Source of the DNA: Serinus canaria
Taxonomy: Eukaryota > Chordata > Aves > Passeriformes > Fringillidae
NCBI RefSeq assembly: GCF_022539315.1
Contig: NC_066327.1
Location: 12,276,495-12,340,494, forward strand
Direction of reading: 5' to 3'
Length of the DNA: 64,000 nt
Made by a program: the position numbers and the translations under genes. Within the stretch, counting starts at the first letter, position 1. Each line of letters opens with the position of its first letter. The notes under the pieces were generated by a model. The model saw nothing but the letters and a program-made list of their open reading frames with translations, did no database searches and had not been told where the DNA came from. Below are positions 44,446 to 58,900 of this stretch, in pieces.

Positions 44446-47400
44446 ACCCACTGTGATCTCTATGAGAGGAAAGCAATGGGCTGTGCAAACTCATCAGGTC
44501 ACCTCAAAGTGTGGATGTGCCAGACCCACCTGTGCCTGCTTCCACTTGTTTTCAATCCTTTCTGATCCTGCTGAGCTCGGATGCTGAAAGCCTGCAAGAA
44601 TAGAAGCAGAAGAAAACCAGATAACCAATGGACCAATGTTGCTATGACCACGACTGTGTTGCAGATGGAGAGGACAAAGAGAGTGGAAAATATATTTCAG
44701 TTTATTTCTCAAAGCTTTATTTGTGTTCTATATCATATCTGTCTCAATAAGGACAGAAGAATGTATCCAACCAAAGACTTGCTCTGGCTCTATATGAATG
44801 GAAATATTTTATTTTTACAACCGAGACAGAAAATAAAAACAGATTTTTCCTTATAAAAGTAATATTAAAGCATTTGGTATTTTCCTTTATAAAGCAAACC
44901 TCATTGGTGCTTGCTTTTATACACTGGAAGGAAGAGCTGCATGCTGGCCTTGGAATTGTGCAGATTTATACAATAGCAATGTAATGAACAAAATGCAATA
45001 TTTCCAATAATATAGTGTAATATTGGCAACATTAACCCAGACAAGATTTTTGGCATTGTGCAGGAGTCACAGTGAGACACTGGCCATGTCTTCATGCTGG
45101 TGATGTCTCTTGTGCCACATTTGCATTGTGGAATGTTTCCCTTTCCCAGTGGAATGTGCTGCAGCACTTCCCTGGATTCCACTGTGAACAGCAAAGTGCA
45201 CACTTAAGGAGGGCTGAATTTCAGATTCAAACTCCCTGTTTGGATCCTTGGAGGACTTGGCAGAACTTGGTTTCTGTCTCAGAGGAATGCAAAGAAAAGG
45301 ATGCAAATAAAGGGGTGCAGAGCTGGAAAGCAGAAATGTTAAGTTATACTACACTGAAGACATGAACACAATTTCCTAGAAAAATATAGCCCCATTCCCC
45401 TTATAAATTCCTGAGCTCTCATTATAGCTCATGGAGTTGACTTTTTTTCTCTGAAAGGCCTGTTTGAGATGTTCCCTACAGTAGCTGGAATGTGAATCCT
45501 TGTTTTCCTAAGCACCTCCAGTATAAAATTCAACATGCCACCAACCACATTGGTACATTGTGTACATTTTCTCTTCCTCAAGGCTGGAGGGTGGACCTGC
45601 ACCAAAACAAAAGCTGGATCTGCAGCAGCCTTTCCATGCCTCATTGGAAGTCATTTTGCAATTACCTTGGCTCTTCACAGAGAGCTTTTCCATGGCTGTG
45701 CATGACATCTGAGGTCCCCAGGATATCAATCAGCGCACATAAGAAGTGGATTTCATGACTACAGTATAAAATACCAATAAGGGCACCTCTTTGCCTGGAG
45801 CAGCTGGCATCCTACACAGGCAGTGCAGACACAGGCCACTTCAGGAGCAGAACACATCTTGGCTAACTTTAGTCATTAAAAACCAGCAAATGAATCTTCA
45901 CAGATTTTTCAGGCTCCTACTTTAGTCAATAATGGAAAGAGGAACCTCCAGCAGGGCTTTCTCCTAAGCCACAGCACAAGGTGAGACACATGACATGGAG
46001 GAGCTTAATTTTTGTCATTGTCTGCAGAGGGGAAGTGGGTAATAACTTTGACAGCAGGGTTATTAAACAGAGATGAATTTTCCCATGCCCTTCCCATCAG
46101 GCTTTAGAGGGAGATTTCATTTTTGAGAAGATGTTTAAGACAGCTGAAAACTGGGCCAGAGAGGCAGCCAGCAGGTCCAGGGTGAGGACAGACCAGTGCT
46201 AAAATCACTCCCTACTCCTCTCTCACCCAGTGGGGAGGTCCCTATTGACACATTTTCAACAATGGGTTGCTTTGTTAGTGTTGACTCCAGAAATTACTGC
46301 GAATGATGTATTTTGTTTTTAGAAAGCCTTTTGTGTGTTTAGGTCTGTGTGTGTGCTCATGCTTTGCAGAGGCAGTGGGTGACAGCTGAGGATGTGGTTC
46401 AGTCTTGACATTCAGGAAAACAGCAAAATGAGCTGAAAATGAACCCTGATAGAGAAAATCTTGTGATACTGAATGTGTCCATCATGTCTTGGTTTATGTG
46501 GAGGAAGAGGAAAGGATTGTCATGAGAGAAAATGTCAGAAGTCACAAGCAGGGTACAGGATGAGTCAGGTTGTTTGAGTCAGGAGGGGTCTGGTGCTAGA
46601 GCACTCAGATTTACGTGGGAAGGATCAGATGATTCAGCCCCTCCCTGTGGCTCTCTGCACCCATTCCAGTTTCCACACTCCCCTGCATCTCTTCCTCTCC
46701 TCCTGCGAGATGTTTCTCAGGAGAGCTCAACTCACTTGGTTGTCTGACCCAAAGCAGACTTCACTTCCCTGACACAGCAGAGATATTTTAACTCACATCT
46801 ATTTGGATTCTGTCCCACCCTTGGGGTTCAGGCAAGGATTTTCCTCCAATGGAAAAAAGGCCATCCATATCCTAGAGCCTGCATTGTGCCTGGATATGTG
46901 CTAGACAGACACACGGAGGGGACAGAAGGAACCACAGGGACAATCTTGTCACTGCAGGTGGTAGACAGTCAGGAATTTGTGACAGGACAACTGGATCCAT
47001 CAATGAAAATGGGGCACATGGTATCATATATACATCTAAGAGAAATATTAAGAGAATTTCTTTTCTGAATGTTTCCTTCTTTAAGGGTTGGTGGAAGTAA
47101 CTTGGCTATGAGAAATACAAAGATAATTGGAAAGCTTTTGTTCCTATTGGAATACTAAATATACTTTCCTACAGAAATGCAGTGATGTGTTAATTTATAT
47201 TCTACAAAACATTAAACATTTTGTTCAGAGCTACTTACATACTAAGACTAATATTAATAATATCACAATTTAAGAAAGTGGAAATTAGAGAGCATTTTTT
47301 CCTCTTGGAATTTCAGAAAAGGCTTGTTTAAACTACCTGTGCATGTTTAAACTTCTCGTCCTCCCTAAAAGAATGATTCTACTGACACTTAGGCAAAAAC

Positions 47401-48244
47401 ACTTGTCAAGTTTTCATTTCCTCCTGCCTCAGCTACTCTTCAGGTTGCTTTTTAAGTTGTATTACAGTGATCACTTGTCTTTGTGTCACATTGAGAATCA
47501 ATATTATTTGACTTGGAATTGAAGAAACCATTTTTATAAAGAAGGATGTGCATTAATTTAGAACATTAATATGCTGACAGATGATGATTTCTTCCTGCTC
47601 TTTTCCACATTAGACTATCCCCAGGAGTCATATCTTGGTTAAGCGAGGGATGGTAATGTTCTTTTGAATGTCTCCTGATACAAGGTTAGAGAGAAAAAGA
47701 AAACTCTAGACACAACAGTGATGCAAAAATGTGAGCCAGAGGCATAATTTACCATAGTTTTCAAATAACCTAATGGACCTTATACATGGAAAGCAAACTG
47801 GATCATATTATTAAAAAGCTTTCTTCAAATTGTGCTGGACACCACAAAAACATTTTTGTGCTTTAACCACCCACTCAGTAGTGAGATGACCCCAGGCAAA
47901 ACTGCAAAATAAGGTAAAATATTCCATCTGTGACTTCCAGAGCTGAAGAACAGAACCAGGAGCAGTCCCCATGCAGGGAGAGCAGCTCTCCTGTACAGGG
48001 CTGGGGGTTTGATGGCCTCAGTTCCCCTCTGACCTGTGATTTGGGATTCAGTGACTTTATTAGGAGAATATTTCTCCACCAGGATTTAGCTCAATCTGCC
48101 ACTTGGAGTTTGGAGCCTTATTCCCCTCACTGAAACTGGAGGTGAGTGTGAGTCTGAGGAGCTTCCCACAAAATCCCTGCAAGCAGACAAGGGGATGAAG
48201 GCTGTGCCCTCTTCACTTCAGATGCAAAACAGTGCAGTTTGGGC

Positions 48245-48508
48245 ATTTGTGACAGGACAAATGAGAGGACAAGGGGAAATGGCTTCAAACTGAAAGAGAG
48301 AAGGGTTAGATTAGATAGTAGGAAGAAATTCCTTGCTGTGAGGGTGGTAAGGCCCTGGCACAGGTTGAGAATCTGTAGCTCCCCCACCCTGGGAGTGTCC
48401 AAGGCCAGGCTGGATGGGGTTTGGAGGAACCTGGGGTAGTGGAAGGTGTCCCTGGGGCTGGAAGGAGATGATGAACCCAAACCTTTCCATGATCTATGAT
48501 TTCTTAGG
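48245..48508 (+). mobile_element. CR1 LINE 3' fragment
   Basis: Well-preserved CR1 text in plus orientation: GACAAGGGGAAATGGCTTCAA, then GGAAGAAATTCCTTGCTGTGAG, GTGTCCAAGGCCAGGCTGGATG, GGAACCTGGGGTAGTGGAAGG and a terminal CCATGATCTATGATTTCTTA. It is a 5'-truncated copy of about 260 bp without coding capacity, and one of the youngest-looking CR1 pieces in the window. Confidence 0.88.
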
Positions 48509-49173
48509 GTCTCTAAGGCCACAGCTGCTGCAGTGCATCTCAGTTCTCCCACAACACTGGTTTAACTGCACATGTACAAATTTGGCTTTGGCCTCCTCCC
48601 TTTACTGGGACACCAGCTCAACATCAGACTGTCAGATATTTCATCTAGCCAAGACACCTTCATTATCTGCAAATCTGCAAACTCTGATCAGCAATCAGAC
48701 CTGAGCTGACCCAGAACTCTATTGATCTGCTGTGATTGTCCTAAATGCTAAACACATCTTGTATTGACCAACATCTGAACGTTCTGCTGTGCCTCTAATG
48801 AAAGGAACTTCTGCACCAGACAGAAATGACTCAAATCTGAGCCAAGCTGTTGTCCTCTCAATACAGGAAGTTATGTTTAAATAAGTAATAACGTAAACTT
48901 AAATGGTATCAGGAACAGATTAGACTAAGGAAAGCAGAGCTAGATAGTCTGATGTTCTATTTTTCAATTCTATTTGGAGATCAATGGCTAAAGATTAATG
49001 CTGCTTGAAACAAGAAAAGCTTAATGATGGCTAGTGGGACAAATAAAATGGAGGAGGAGAGCTAACAGCCTTGAAACAATAACCTGGCAGGAAGATAAAC
49101 AAAGAAACACTGGGGATTAGGAGTGAAAAAGGACAAAATGGATTTTAGATATGAATATTAATAGAATACATCA

Positions 49174-49433
49174 AGGGAAGGAAGGAAGGAAGGAAGGAAG
49201 GAAGGAAGGAAGGAAGGAAGGAAGGAAGGAAGGAAGGAAGGAAGGAAGGAGGAAGGAAGGAAGGAAGGAAGGAAGGAAGGACAGGAAGGAAGTGCAGGAA
49301 GGAAGGAAGGACGGAAGGAGGACGGAAGGAAGGAAGGAAGGAAGGAAGGAAGGCAGGAAGGAAGGAAGCTGAAGGACGGAAGGCAGGACGGAAGGAAGGA
49401 AGGAAGGAAGGAAGGAAGGAAGGAAGGAAGGAA
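49174..49433. repeat. (GGAA)n microsatellite array, about 260 bp
   Basis: Tetranucleotide GGAA repeats, pure for the first 75 or so bases, then broken by variants (GGAC, GGCA, AGTGCAGG, AGCTGAAGGAC) and pure again at the right end. One strand is entirely purine-rich. Frames reading KEGRKEGR and FLPSFLPS across it are artefacts. The right end lies about 12 bases from the 3' tail of an inverted CR1. Confidence 0.97.
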
Positions 49434-49444
49434 AACAAGTGACC

Positions 49445-49920
49445 TGGACAGAAATAGGATCACAGGATCACAGGCTAATGAAGCCTGGGAGGGACCTCTA
49501 GAGGTTCTCACTCCAACCTCCTGCTTAGATCAGGGTCTGCTGTAGAGTCAGACCACGGGGTCACCTCCCAGGTGCTGCAGAGGCTGCTCTGAGGTCCCTG
49601 CAAGGCTTTGCTTTCCCAGGTGAAAACAGCAGTTCTCTCAGCACCCCTTCAAGGGCAGGAGCCCCATACCCAAACACCTTGTTGAGGTCCCTAAACTTGC
49701 TCCAGTTTTTCATTCCCAGTTCTGGGGAGCCAGATTTGGGTGCAGTATTCCAGATATGAGCCCAGGAATGCTGATCTGGCTAGGATGAACACCTCCCTCA
49801 GTCTGCAGGCTCACAGCTGGGTCCTGTCCAGACTGAGATCTACCCACAGCCCACAGAGCTGCTCCCCATCCAGCTTTACTCTGGTGTGCACTTGCCTTTC
49901 CCAGCACTCCTCGGAGTGGA
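49445..49920 (-). mobile_element. CR1 LINE fragment, inverted, about 480 bp
   Basis: It begins with AGGATCACAGGATCACAGG (reverse of a CR1 3' tail), then GCCTGGGAGGGACCTCTAGAGG, and further on GTGCAGTATTCCAGATATGAGCC, the reverse of the usual CR1 segment about 300 bp upstream of the 3' end. The 5' limit is vague, between about 49900 and 49990. The 3' end directly abuts the GGAA microsatellite. Confidence 0.75.
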
Positions 49921-49999
49921 AGCTCCTACCTCTAAAATTTGGGGAATGGGCCCTTCAGCATTGCTATTTCCAAGACAACGCTGTGACTGAACCTGATTA

Positions 50000-52900
50000 A
50001 CCCCACAGTGTTATTCTCTTCTGCTCTCTTCTGCTGCCACATCACTCAATCATCCCAGAAGGGAAAGGGAGCAGTATCCACAGACTGGATTTATGAGGTG
50101 TCTGGGAGTTGAAGTCTCTCTGGTAGTAATGAGATTTTGAATCTTAAAGACTGTTCAGAGCTTTGGTGCCCAGGCTTATGTTACCAGCAACAGAAGAGAA
50201 ATATTGCAACATAATTTTTTCCAGAATTGAGACTGTCTTACTTAAATATCCACTTTACCATTTTCCTGGAAGATTTAATGGATGATGAGATGGTACTGGA
50301 TCGTCTCCTAGCACTAATAAAAAACATTTAGGGTTTTTTTCCTCAAGTCATAAAAGTGTTCCAGAGTTAGAGCACAACTCCTCCCCCCAAGCCTTGTTGA
50401 TTGCCCTTGTACTGTCCTTACAGTGTTGATCTGTAAGTCTCCCAAAATTTCTGGGTGTCCCACAGCTGCCAAACCCTTCAGCATCTCTGTGGTTCCCCTT
50501 TCAAGAAGGAAGATGCTGTGCTTCCTTTCTGTTCTTTGACAATCACCAGGGTCTTACAAAACACCCATACAAGCTGATTTAACAGCAAACAGAGCTGAAA
50601 GGGAAGAGGTGCAAGTCGTTCTTTGTGTGAATTTTGTATATGTTAGAGTTTTATAGGGACCTGAGAATATATAGAGAATATCTGCCCCCAAGCTTATGGA
50701 AAACCAGTGAATTTCCTGATATTTTGGAAGGCAGAAGGTTTAAAGGACATCTCTTAGATAAAGAGCCACTCTTAGTGGCCAGGTGGAAAAATGTTCAATC
50801 TGCACATCTCTGGTCCATTTGAAGGAATGTTTATGACACTTCCAATGGTGAGTGTGCAGCTCCCACCCTGGCTCTGAGCTGAGCAGTTCATCTGAACTTT
50901 TTAGATGAAATGTTCAGGCCATGGTTTTGTCTCCAAAGATGTCAGAATCAAGGCCTGTGCACTTTGCCAGTGATTCCTTCAAAAGCAATCTACAGAGCAA
51001 TGCAGATGGTGCTTCACAGGCTGAAAAGACTGTGCTTGCTGGGGAAAAACCTCATTTTCCTGAGCATATCCACCCTAGCTTGGCTATAAAATTCCCATGT
51101 GATTATCAAGTACTTTATGGATAACCCAGCCCTTCAAAGAAAGATGGTCCCTCTCTCCCAGAGAGATAAAGAGGAAGTTTAAAGTTCTAGAAAAACTGTA
51201 GTGATTTAAACTTTGAGACATTTTGTCCTGTGCTGTACTAGCAACACATTGTAGGAAGTTCATGAGGCATTTTTTGCCTCTTTCCAAATGAAATACTGTT
51301 TTTCCTTCCACCTTTTCTGGAGCATTATGTAGATTCTTCTCTGAGAGATGTTATGTCCTCTCTGACAACAATTACCATAATGTCAAGAGCCCTGGAGATC
51401 TTAAAAGCCCATTTGAGTCTGCTGCAATGATAATTTGAATATTTTTAAACTGCTAATACATTTGGTACACATTAGCTTGAAGGCTTTTTCTTCAGACCCT
51501 ATGCATATTGACTGTGATGTGGATGCTTTTCCCATCTGCTCTTGGCATTTTAAAAGTACAGGCTATGAAAGGGTTTCACATTAAAGAAAAGGGTAAAAAT
51601 AGGAAAATAGGTAGTTTCCATGCAACAGCCAGGCTGCTGCAGATGTATTGCTCTGTTGCAGCTCGACTTCTGAGATCTGAAGGCAACTGCAAGATGGGCC
51701 CAAAAGATGAGGCTCAAAATTAAATATGCTCTTTAATTAAAAAATCCCCTCTTTTGAATAGTTTTGTATTTAACTGCAAAGAGAGACTACCTTAAGTATA
51801 TTAAAATACATGCTCTACATCATTCAGGTAGAAAATGCCCAAATTTGAAACACAAACAACTGTCATGGAAGCACGTGAAAACTGAAGGGCAGGATGAAAA
51901 ATCCCAAATCCAAATCCAAAGAGCTGAACAGCCAAAGGTGCTTTTCAAACCACAATATTTTCTGACAGCACCTCTTTATCCAAAGATAAAGTTACCTGGC
52001 CAACAAACCAAAAAGGTTTCCACTTTTTTGCTCTAATGTCAAAGTTTTGCCACTGTGCTCTGATGCCTGTTGGCACACTCAAAGCAAAGAAAGGAACAAA
52101 GGCCCTCAAATGAAATTGCAGTGCCACAGAAGGGCTGTAAAGAGCCATTTCTCTTTCCCATTCTCTTCCCATTGGGAGAGAGGTCCCAAGGCTTGGAGGA
52201 TGTGCTGCAGCCCATCAGAGCTCTTTCCATTTGTAGCTGCAGCAGGAGTGGATTGAGGTGTGTGGGCACTGCCCCTTTTCTGGTTGGCAGCATCAATCTG
52301 ACACTCCAAATGTCCAACTGCTGCTCAAGGTGTTGGTGGAGGCTGTGGAAGTCTGAGTGGATCTGGAGCAGCATGGGATCAGACACTGGGAATGCTTCAT
52401 CCTCTTCTAATGCAATGAAGACCTTTGTTTCAAAGTGCTTTGTCTTTCATTGGTGTTCTCTTTCCAAACCTTCCTGGCAGCGTGAGAACTCTTCCTACAC
52501 ATTTCACTGGTTGGTGCTGACCCTTGTGAATCCATCTTGAGTTTACAAATGGACGTATAGAAGCCAAAATAATGAAATTCTTGGTAGCAACAAATTCTCA
52601 TTGCAATCTTATGATTAAACAAACTTTCTTCTGGGAAATAATGTTTTGGTGAAAACCAGAAATTTTTGTGCCTCATGAGGACTTACTGATTTTAATGAGA
52701 CCACTCCCCTCCAGAAAACTTCTGAAAGTAAAAACTGATCTGCTTTGGATATGTCAAAATAAAGATTTTAATATAAAAGTGTTGTTATGCCTTTTGATTT
52801 ATATTGGTTTGAATATTTCTGTATTATTTAAGGTCAGTCATAGATATTATTCAATATGTTTTGTTAGGAATTTGTCAAGTTACAGTGTGAAATAAGAGCC

Positions 52901-55900
52901 AGAAATAGCACAACACTTACATGTTTTCTGACCTTTTCAATAAGTTTTAAGTACAGTTCCTACTGAATAGAGATTGAACTGGAAAAGCACCATGAACCCT
53001 TTCAGTGAGTTTTTCATTTAATCAAGAAGAAAAGAGCAGTAGTGTAGGCACTACAGAATAGCTGGTTTTGATAGTCTGGTGTTTACCTGGAACATTTTTT
53101 TTAACATATAAAAAATTATATTATTTTATAAAAAACATTGAAATTTTAGTCTTTTTTTTTTCCCCACAGCAGCAGAGTTCAGTGTTTCAGTTATTCCTCA
53201 CGTTTCAGAAAGAATATAACTCTTCAGGCTTTAGTGTTTCCAATGAGCTCAAACTCCCAAGAAACTCTAATAACCATCAATTTTCTTTCTCTTAGGTTGG
53301 TTATGTGTGAAATGTTCCACAGTCACCTCTGCAAATGGGACCTGCAGACCTTGGGCAGGCAGTGCTGGATTTACATACAGAGCAGACAAGCTTTCAGGGG
53401 TGCATCACCAGACTTCTCATTTTCACACCAAACAGACAAACTCAGAGGCAGGACCTGGGTTAAACACAGAGGAGAAAACAGCAAAGGCAGGCTCAGTTCA
53501 GAGAGAACCTGTTAAATGCTAACAAGATAAATTCAGGACACTCTGCACTTCTCTCTCTGTGCAGTTTTACGTATGTGAGTAAAGTCTTTTATGAAGCATA
53601 GATATGAAAGGACATATGGGGAGAGCTTTCCTTTTTCTGTAGTCTATCCTAGTTCTAAATGTAAAATAAGTCTTTAAATAAATGAAAATATAGAGATAAC
53701 CTGCCCACTATGGCAAACTGTATTAGTCTGGATTTTGAAAGACAAAAATATGAGTCATGCTTCTGACAGGGTTTTAAAACTTTTGTATTACTCCAAAAAG
53801 GTCAAAGTATTGGTGTTGTTGGAAAGAAAATCAGTGCTGCTTATTCTCTGTCTGCATTTCCATTCCATTTTTAAGTGTGTGAGGTGACACGAGATTTTGT
53901 GGGGATTTATCTGCCCAGATTTGGATGAATACAACTAATAGTTTCTAATTATCTTGGGAATAGCATTTAAGCACAGTTTCTGCACAATATTTACTCCTTA
54001 AGATTGAGGTCTTAAACCTCTTCAGTGCAGATAAAAAAGAGCAATTCTTCCTTATGCTGCTTCAGTGCAGACAAATATCAAAACTTTTCCCCCACTGGAA
54101 TTTTTTAGCTCAGTGGGATCCTGGCTGAAGTTTTTGAAATAATTTTGCAGTTTTGTATAGGTAGTATTCCAGAGTGGTGAGGAGAAGGGACACAGAATGC
54201 ATTAGACTTAATTATGCAATTAATTCAACTGTAACTTTTTTTCAGTAGGAAGCAAGCTGTCATCACAAAATGTCAAGTTGTTGCACTCAAAGCCTTTCCT
54301 GGAAAGGAACTTGTTCTGAACACTTGGAGACAGATTTGTTTGTGTGGTTTCTAAGAAGGACAGTGAAGGAATTTGCCCCTTTCCAAGAAGAGCCAGGAGC
54401 TCAGGGCTCTGGGAATGGGCATGATGTGTCCAGGGCCAGCTCTCCATTCTCACACACTCCTTAAATGAAACCCAAAATACCCAGGTATTAGTGGGTATTT
54501 AGGGCAGGTCTGGCACTAAAACCCTTCCTGTGCTGAGCAGATTTGGGCATTTGAAGTGGAGCTGTCAGAGCCTGGCCTGGACCCAGCAGGGGGGAGCCTT
54601 TCCCCTCAGGCTGGTGCCCACATGAGCCCTGGCTTTGCCCAGGGTAACATTCCTACACAGCCTTTGTTTTATCTGGAAACTGACCCTGGAGTACTGATGT
54701 GGCAGAGGAGGCATTTCTTCTCAAGATCTGAACTTTATTTCAAAGGCAGCTGAGATTCAGGGAAATTCTGGTGAGGATAGGTTCCCACCAAGGATGAGCA
54801 GATAGACAGAGAGGGTTTGAGATTTTTCCAAGGAATAAGCAAAAATTCTTTTTTTCCTTTCTTCTCCCTTATATGACAAAGGACTTTAATAATGACAAGC
54901 AAAATGTAAAAACTTTGACTTTCCCCAGGCTGGAAAATGGGTCAGAAATTCAACTTCTGTGACAACGCAATGTTCAAGGCTCCCACCTCTTTGCCTCCCT
55001 ACATTGTGTTGTTTGTTATTTTCCTTGCATACTGAAAGTACCCTAAAGAATAAAAAGGAGCTTTTAAAAACATTATGTTTACATAATGACAAAAATTGGA
55101 TTGTTTAGAATAGTTTTGAAATTATTAACTGATAGATAAAGATTATCTTCTAAATGTTAAAGTGTTCAGAAGTACTTTAGAAATATACCTTCAGCAATGA
55201 AACCCCTGCAGCTTGGAAAGGGAAAATGTAAACAGGCAGGCAGTTTAAAGCAAATCAAAAAGCAGTGGCATCGAATTTACATCTTATTTACACACAAACA
55301 AAGCAAAGTATTGCATATATTAAAAATTTTTTGCATCTTTAGGATAACGTTCTAGTAATTTTATTTTGAAATTTACTTCAAGAAATTGCCAATTGTACTA
55401 ATACCTGATATCTCTATAATTTTCAGCCCAACTGCTTCCATTTTTAAAAACAATCATCATCTTTTTTGGCTGGAATGTAACAGGAACATAAAAGTCCAAT
55501 TCAGAAAAATAGACTTGCACTTATTTCAAGATGCTTACATCAAAATCAGACTCATATTTAAGACTCTCTTTGGACTCAATCTTTTCAGTGTATGGTTCAG
55601 CATGCAGATTTCTAGAAGGAGAAAGAGAAGTCTAATGAGAGAAGCCTAGTGAAATGAAAGTGATAAGGAACAAAACTTCTGCTGATGAGACTGATTTTGC
55701 TTTGCCTCTGGCTGCATTCAGGAGATGGCAACTCCTGCTTTTCCTCTGAACTCAATAAGTGCCCTGTTTGAATGAATCTATTCACCCCCTTATTAGCAAA
55801 AGTGACAAAACCCAAACCCAAACAGGACTGCAGCTATGAAAAATCACCGAGTCAGTAACTGCATTTGTGAAGTGTCAGCACAGGAGATGCTCAGGAAGCT

Positions 55901-58900
55901 CTTCCTGCCCTGCAGAGGGATGAGGCTGGCTGGGCTTTGCCTGCACTGCTGCTTCCTTTGCAGTGTTCCAGCTGCTGGAACAGCAGGGAGGTCTCACCTC
56001 TCCCAGGTTATCCATCCCTGTGGAACTTTCTCCTGGATTATGGTTGACATTTGCTCAGCCTTTCTCAGGTGCTGCTAAGAATCAAGCAACACCTGCCACA
56101 TAAAGTGTGTTATTAAGTTCATTAACATTGATATCCACCTCCCACGAGCCTCCTCTGACATACATGAGGGTGTGAACATGCTATAAACCCAAGGGGATTA
56201 AAACTGGAAATTTGTATGTTATGATCTATTATGACACCAAGAAAGTGGAGCTTTAAGGAGTAAAAATGATGCTAAAAATTATCATCCCAGCCCTTGTTCC
56301 CTCAGAGCTGGCCTTCTCCTCCCCTTCTGAGTATTCAACTCCCATTTCCATATTTTTGTGCAGATGTCTTCCATGATTTGAGAAGAGTGCATGTAGTGTT
56401 TATTATTGATGTGCCTTGGAAATGCAGACCAGCATGAAGAGCATGAGTGCTTTGTTTACTACTTAATGGCAAAGTGGTTGAATTCCAAAAAGGACACTGT
56501 TATTATTTAAAGATGAGTGGAAAGCAGGCAGCAAAGACAAACAACCTGCTCAGAATTCTGCACTGTCTACAAGACAGAAATAACCTTCTGCCATGGAAGA
56601 GAAATAGAGGTAATTAATGCTTTCAAACTCCAGTTAGTAACAGCATCCCTTTATTTCCACTCCTGCCACTGTTTAATACCACAAGGCAGATCCTGGGACA
56701 ATTTCACAGGAAATGTAGTGGAATTGCTGTGGTAAAGTTCTGAAGATGCAAAACAAATGTGGGATCAAAATGCCAACTCATCCTGAGCCCACACTGGCTA
56801 ATTTAGTGGTTCCTCAGCTCTGTGTATAGAAAGGATCAGACTTCTGTGGGAAAAAAAAAAATAAAAAAAAACCCAACATGCAGCACAGAGATAAGGAAAT
56901 GTGAGAGCTTTTTGAAAACCCAATCTTTGCAAACACTTTATCTGAAAAATCTATTAGGTTCTTATTCCAGCAAATACTCTTAGGAAGAGTGCCTCAATTT
57001 CACATAATCCTATAAATAAGGACCATTACTACTCAGTGAATTTCTCCCTCTGGTGGGCACAACATGATAAACAAAAGCTAATATTTCAAACAGAAGATAA
57101 TCTTTCTATTAGCCAGAAAAGTAAGGCCTGGAAAATCCCATTGCTCAGGGATGGGTTTGTGTGAATGAGCTCCCAGTGTGAGGCTGAGCTCTCCAGGACT
57201 CAGGGGCAGAGAGCTCTCAGTGTCTCTGTGAGCAAACCCTGCAAGAAGCTCTTTCCTAAACCCCCCCAGCAAGGCAGGGCTCAGTTTCCCACCTTAACTG
57301 AAGCCAAAAAAGAGAATCTATTTCTTCTCAAAAACAAAACCTAAACCCAAACAAATCCCACCACCAACAAAAGGAACAATGCCACAGTTTCTCTAATTTT
57401 GTCTGAACCAAGAGATGTTTTTGTTCAGTTTGGGGACACAGCTACAATTGCACTGCTCTGTGACCAGGTCAGCTGCAAGGAGGAAGCAGAGCATGGACTG
57501 AGGGCAATCTGAGGGGGGAAAACCATGCCCAGGAGGGCAGGGAGCTCTGGGAACCACCTGCAGTGTCAGGACTGCATCAGGAAAAACAAGATTACAGTCA
57601 GTGAGAGGAGGATTCCAGCCATGTTTAGAAGTGGCATCAGAGAGTAAAGGAAATGAGGATGTTCATTAAACACTTTGGCCTGATTCAAATTTCCTGTCGA
57701 GGTGAGTCCAAGTAATGAATGCTCACAACATTCATAAAGTCTTTGGCAATGAACTGGTACTGTGAGAAAAGCACCATCAACAAGCCCCTGGAAAAATTAT
57801 TGGTGTCCACAGAGGGCCAGAGCAGGGGGAAATGTCAGAAAATGAGATGAAGATGGGGCCTGAACTGTAAGAGGCAGATAATTCTCCCAAATTGGCTCCC
57901 TGTGCCAACTTCAGCTGCTGTTTAAATATGACAGGATTGATCCAGCCAGTGCTAATCCCCCAGATCCCTTCTTCTGCTGCAAAGTGCATGACAGCTTAGT
58001 GCCTCCAGGTCACTTCTTGGCCAGTGAGACACAGCAAGTGTCTGCATGTGACTATTTCACTGCAGCAGGGTAAAATACACTGAATTACTCCTGGCTGGTG
58101 TCCCTGCAGCCAGCAGGGCTGGGGCAGTCACAGGAGCCTTCTGGGCTGTCCTGTCACCTGTGTCCTCCTCCCTTTCTGCCCTGTGCCTCTATAATAACAG
58201 GAAAGTCCATTATCTGGAAGGTTTGGGGGATGTTTTGGTATTTTACCAGTAAATATTTTACCAGTAAGCATACTTAAAATGTCTGAGGGAAGGTAGAATG
58301 AGCTGGCTCTGGGATTCACCCCTGCTTCAGCCTGAATTTATCTGTGTCCTCCAACAGACACATTAACCTCCAAACAGAGCTTAGTCCCACCAGCCTAAGC
58401 ATGAACAGGAAGAGCCATCAGGTATAATATTTTTTGTTCTAAAATTTATCTGTTCTTCAAATAACATCATCATAAAGAATCCCAAATGTGACTTATTATC
58501 AAAAGCTGGACTTCCTTTAGCCAGATTTTTTTTCTTACTATCTCAATTACAAGTCTTGTATTTGTATTATCTTAGTTTTGTATTACACCCCAGATTTGTG
58601 AATATGGTTAAACACAGATCACTGCCCATGTAAAAAAATCCTCTTTTTATCATGCTGGAGGCTTATCAGACTTTTCTTTTAACTTCCCTTTTGTAGAAGA
58701 AACAGATTAATTTCTCTCTACTTTACACTGCAGCTTGTCTTCCCCCAAACTCCACCATTCTCATAGTATTTAGCAGTTAATTGCTATTCTGTAATTTCTT
58801 CAATTTATAAACTGCTCCATGGCAATCAGCCCCAGTGTATTAATAGTTATATGCACTGTTGGTTAAAATTTTAGAAATATTTCAGAAGACCATCTGTGGA

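Larger units (their letters stand above)
42501..48244. other. Upstream flank of NMUR2, no gene recognised
   Basis: Apart from the T-rich run at 44.1 kb and a possible MIR relic at 44.4 kb, I see nothing identifiable. AT-rich stretches near 42.9-43.3 and 47.0-47.6 kb could hold distal regulatory sequence for NMUR2, but there is no motif strong enough to name. Confidence 0.45.

Noticed and set aside
49145..49511. Frames reading FLPSFLPS and KEGRKEGR
   Set aside because: They are translations of the GGAA microsatellite.
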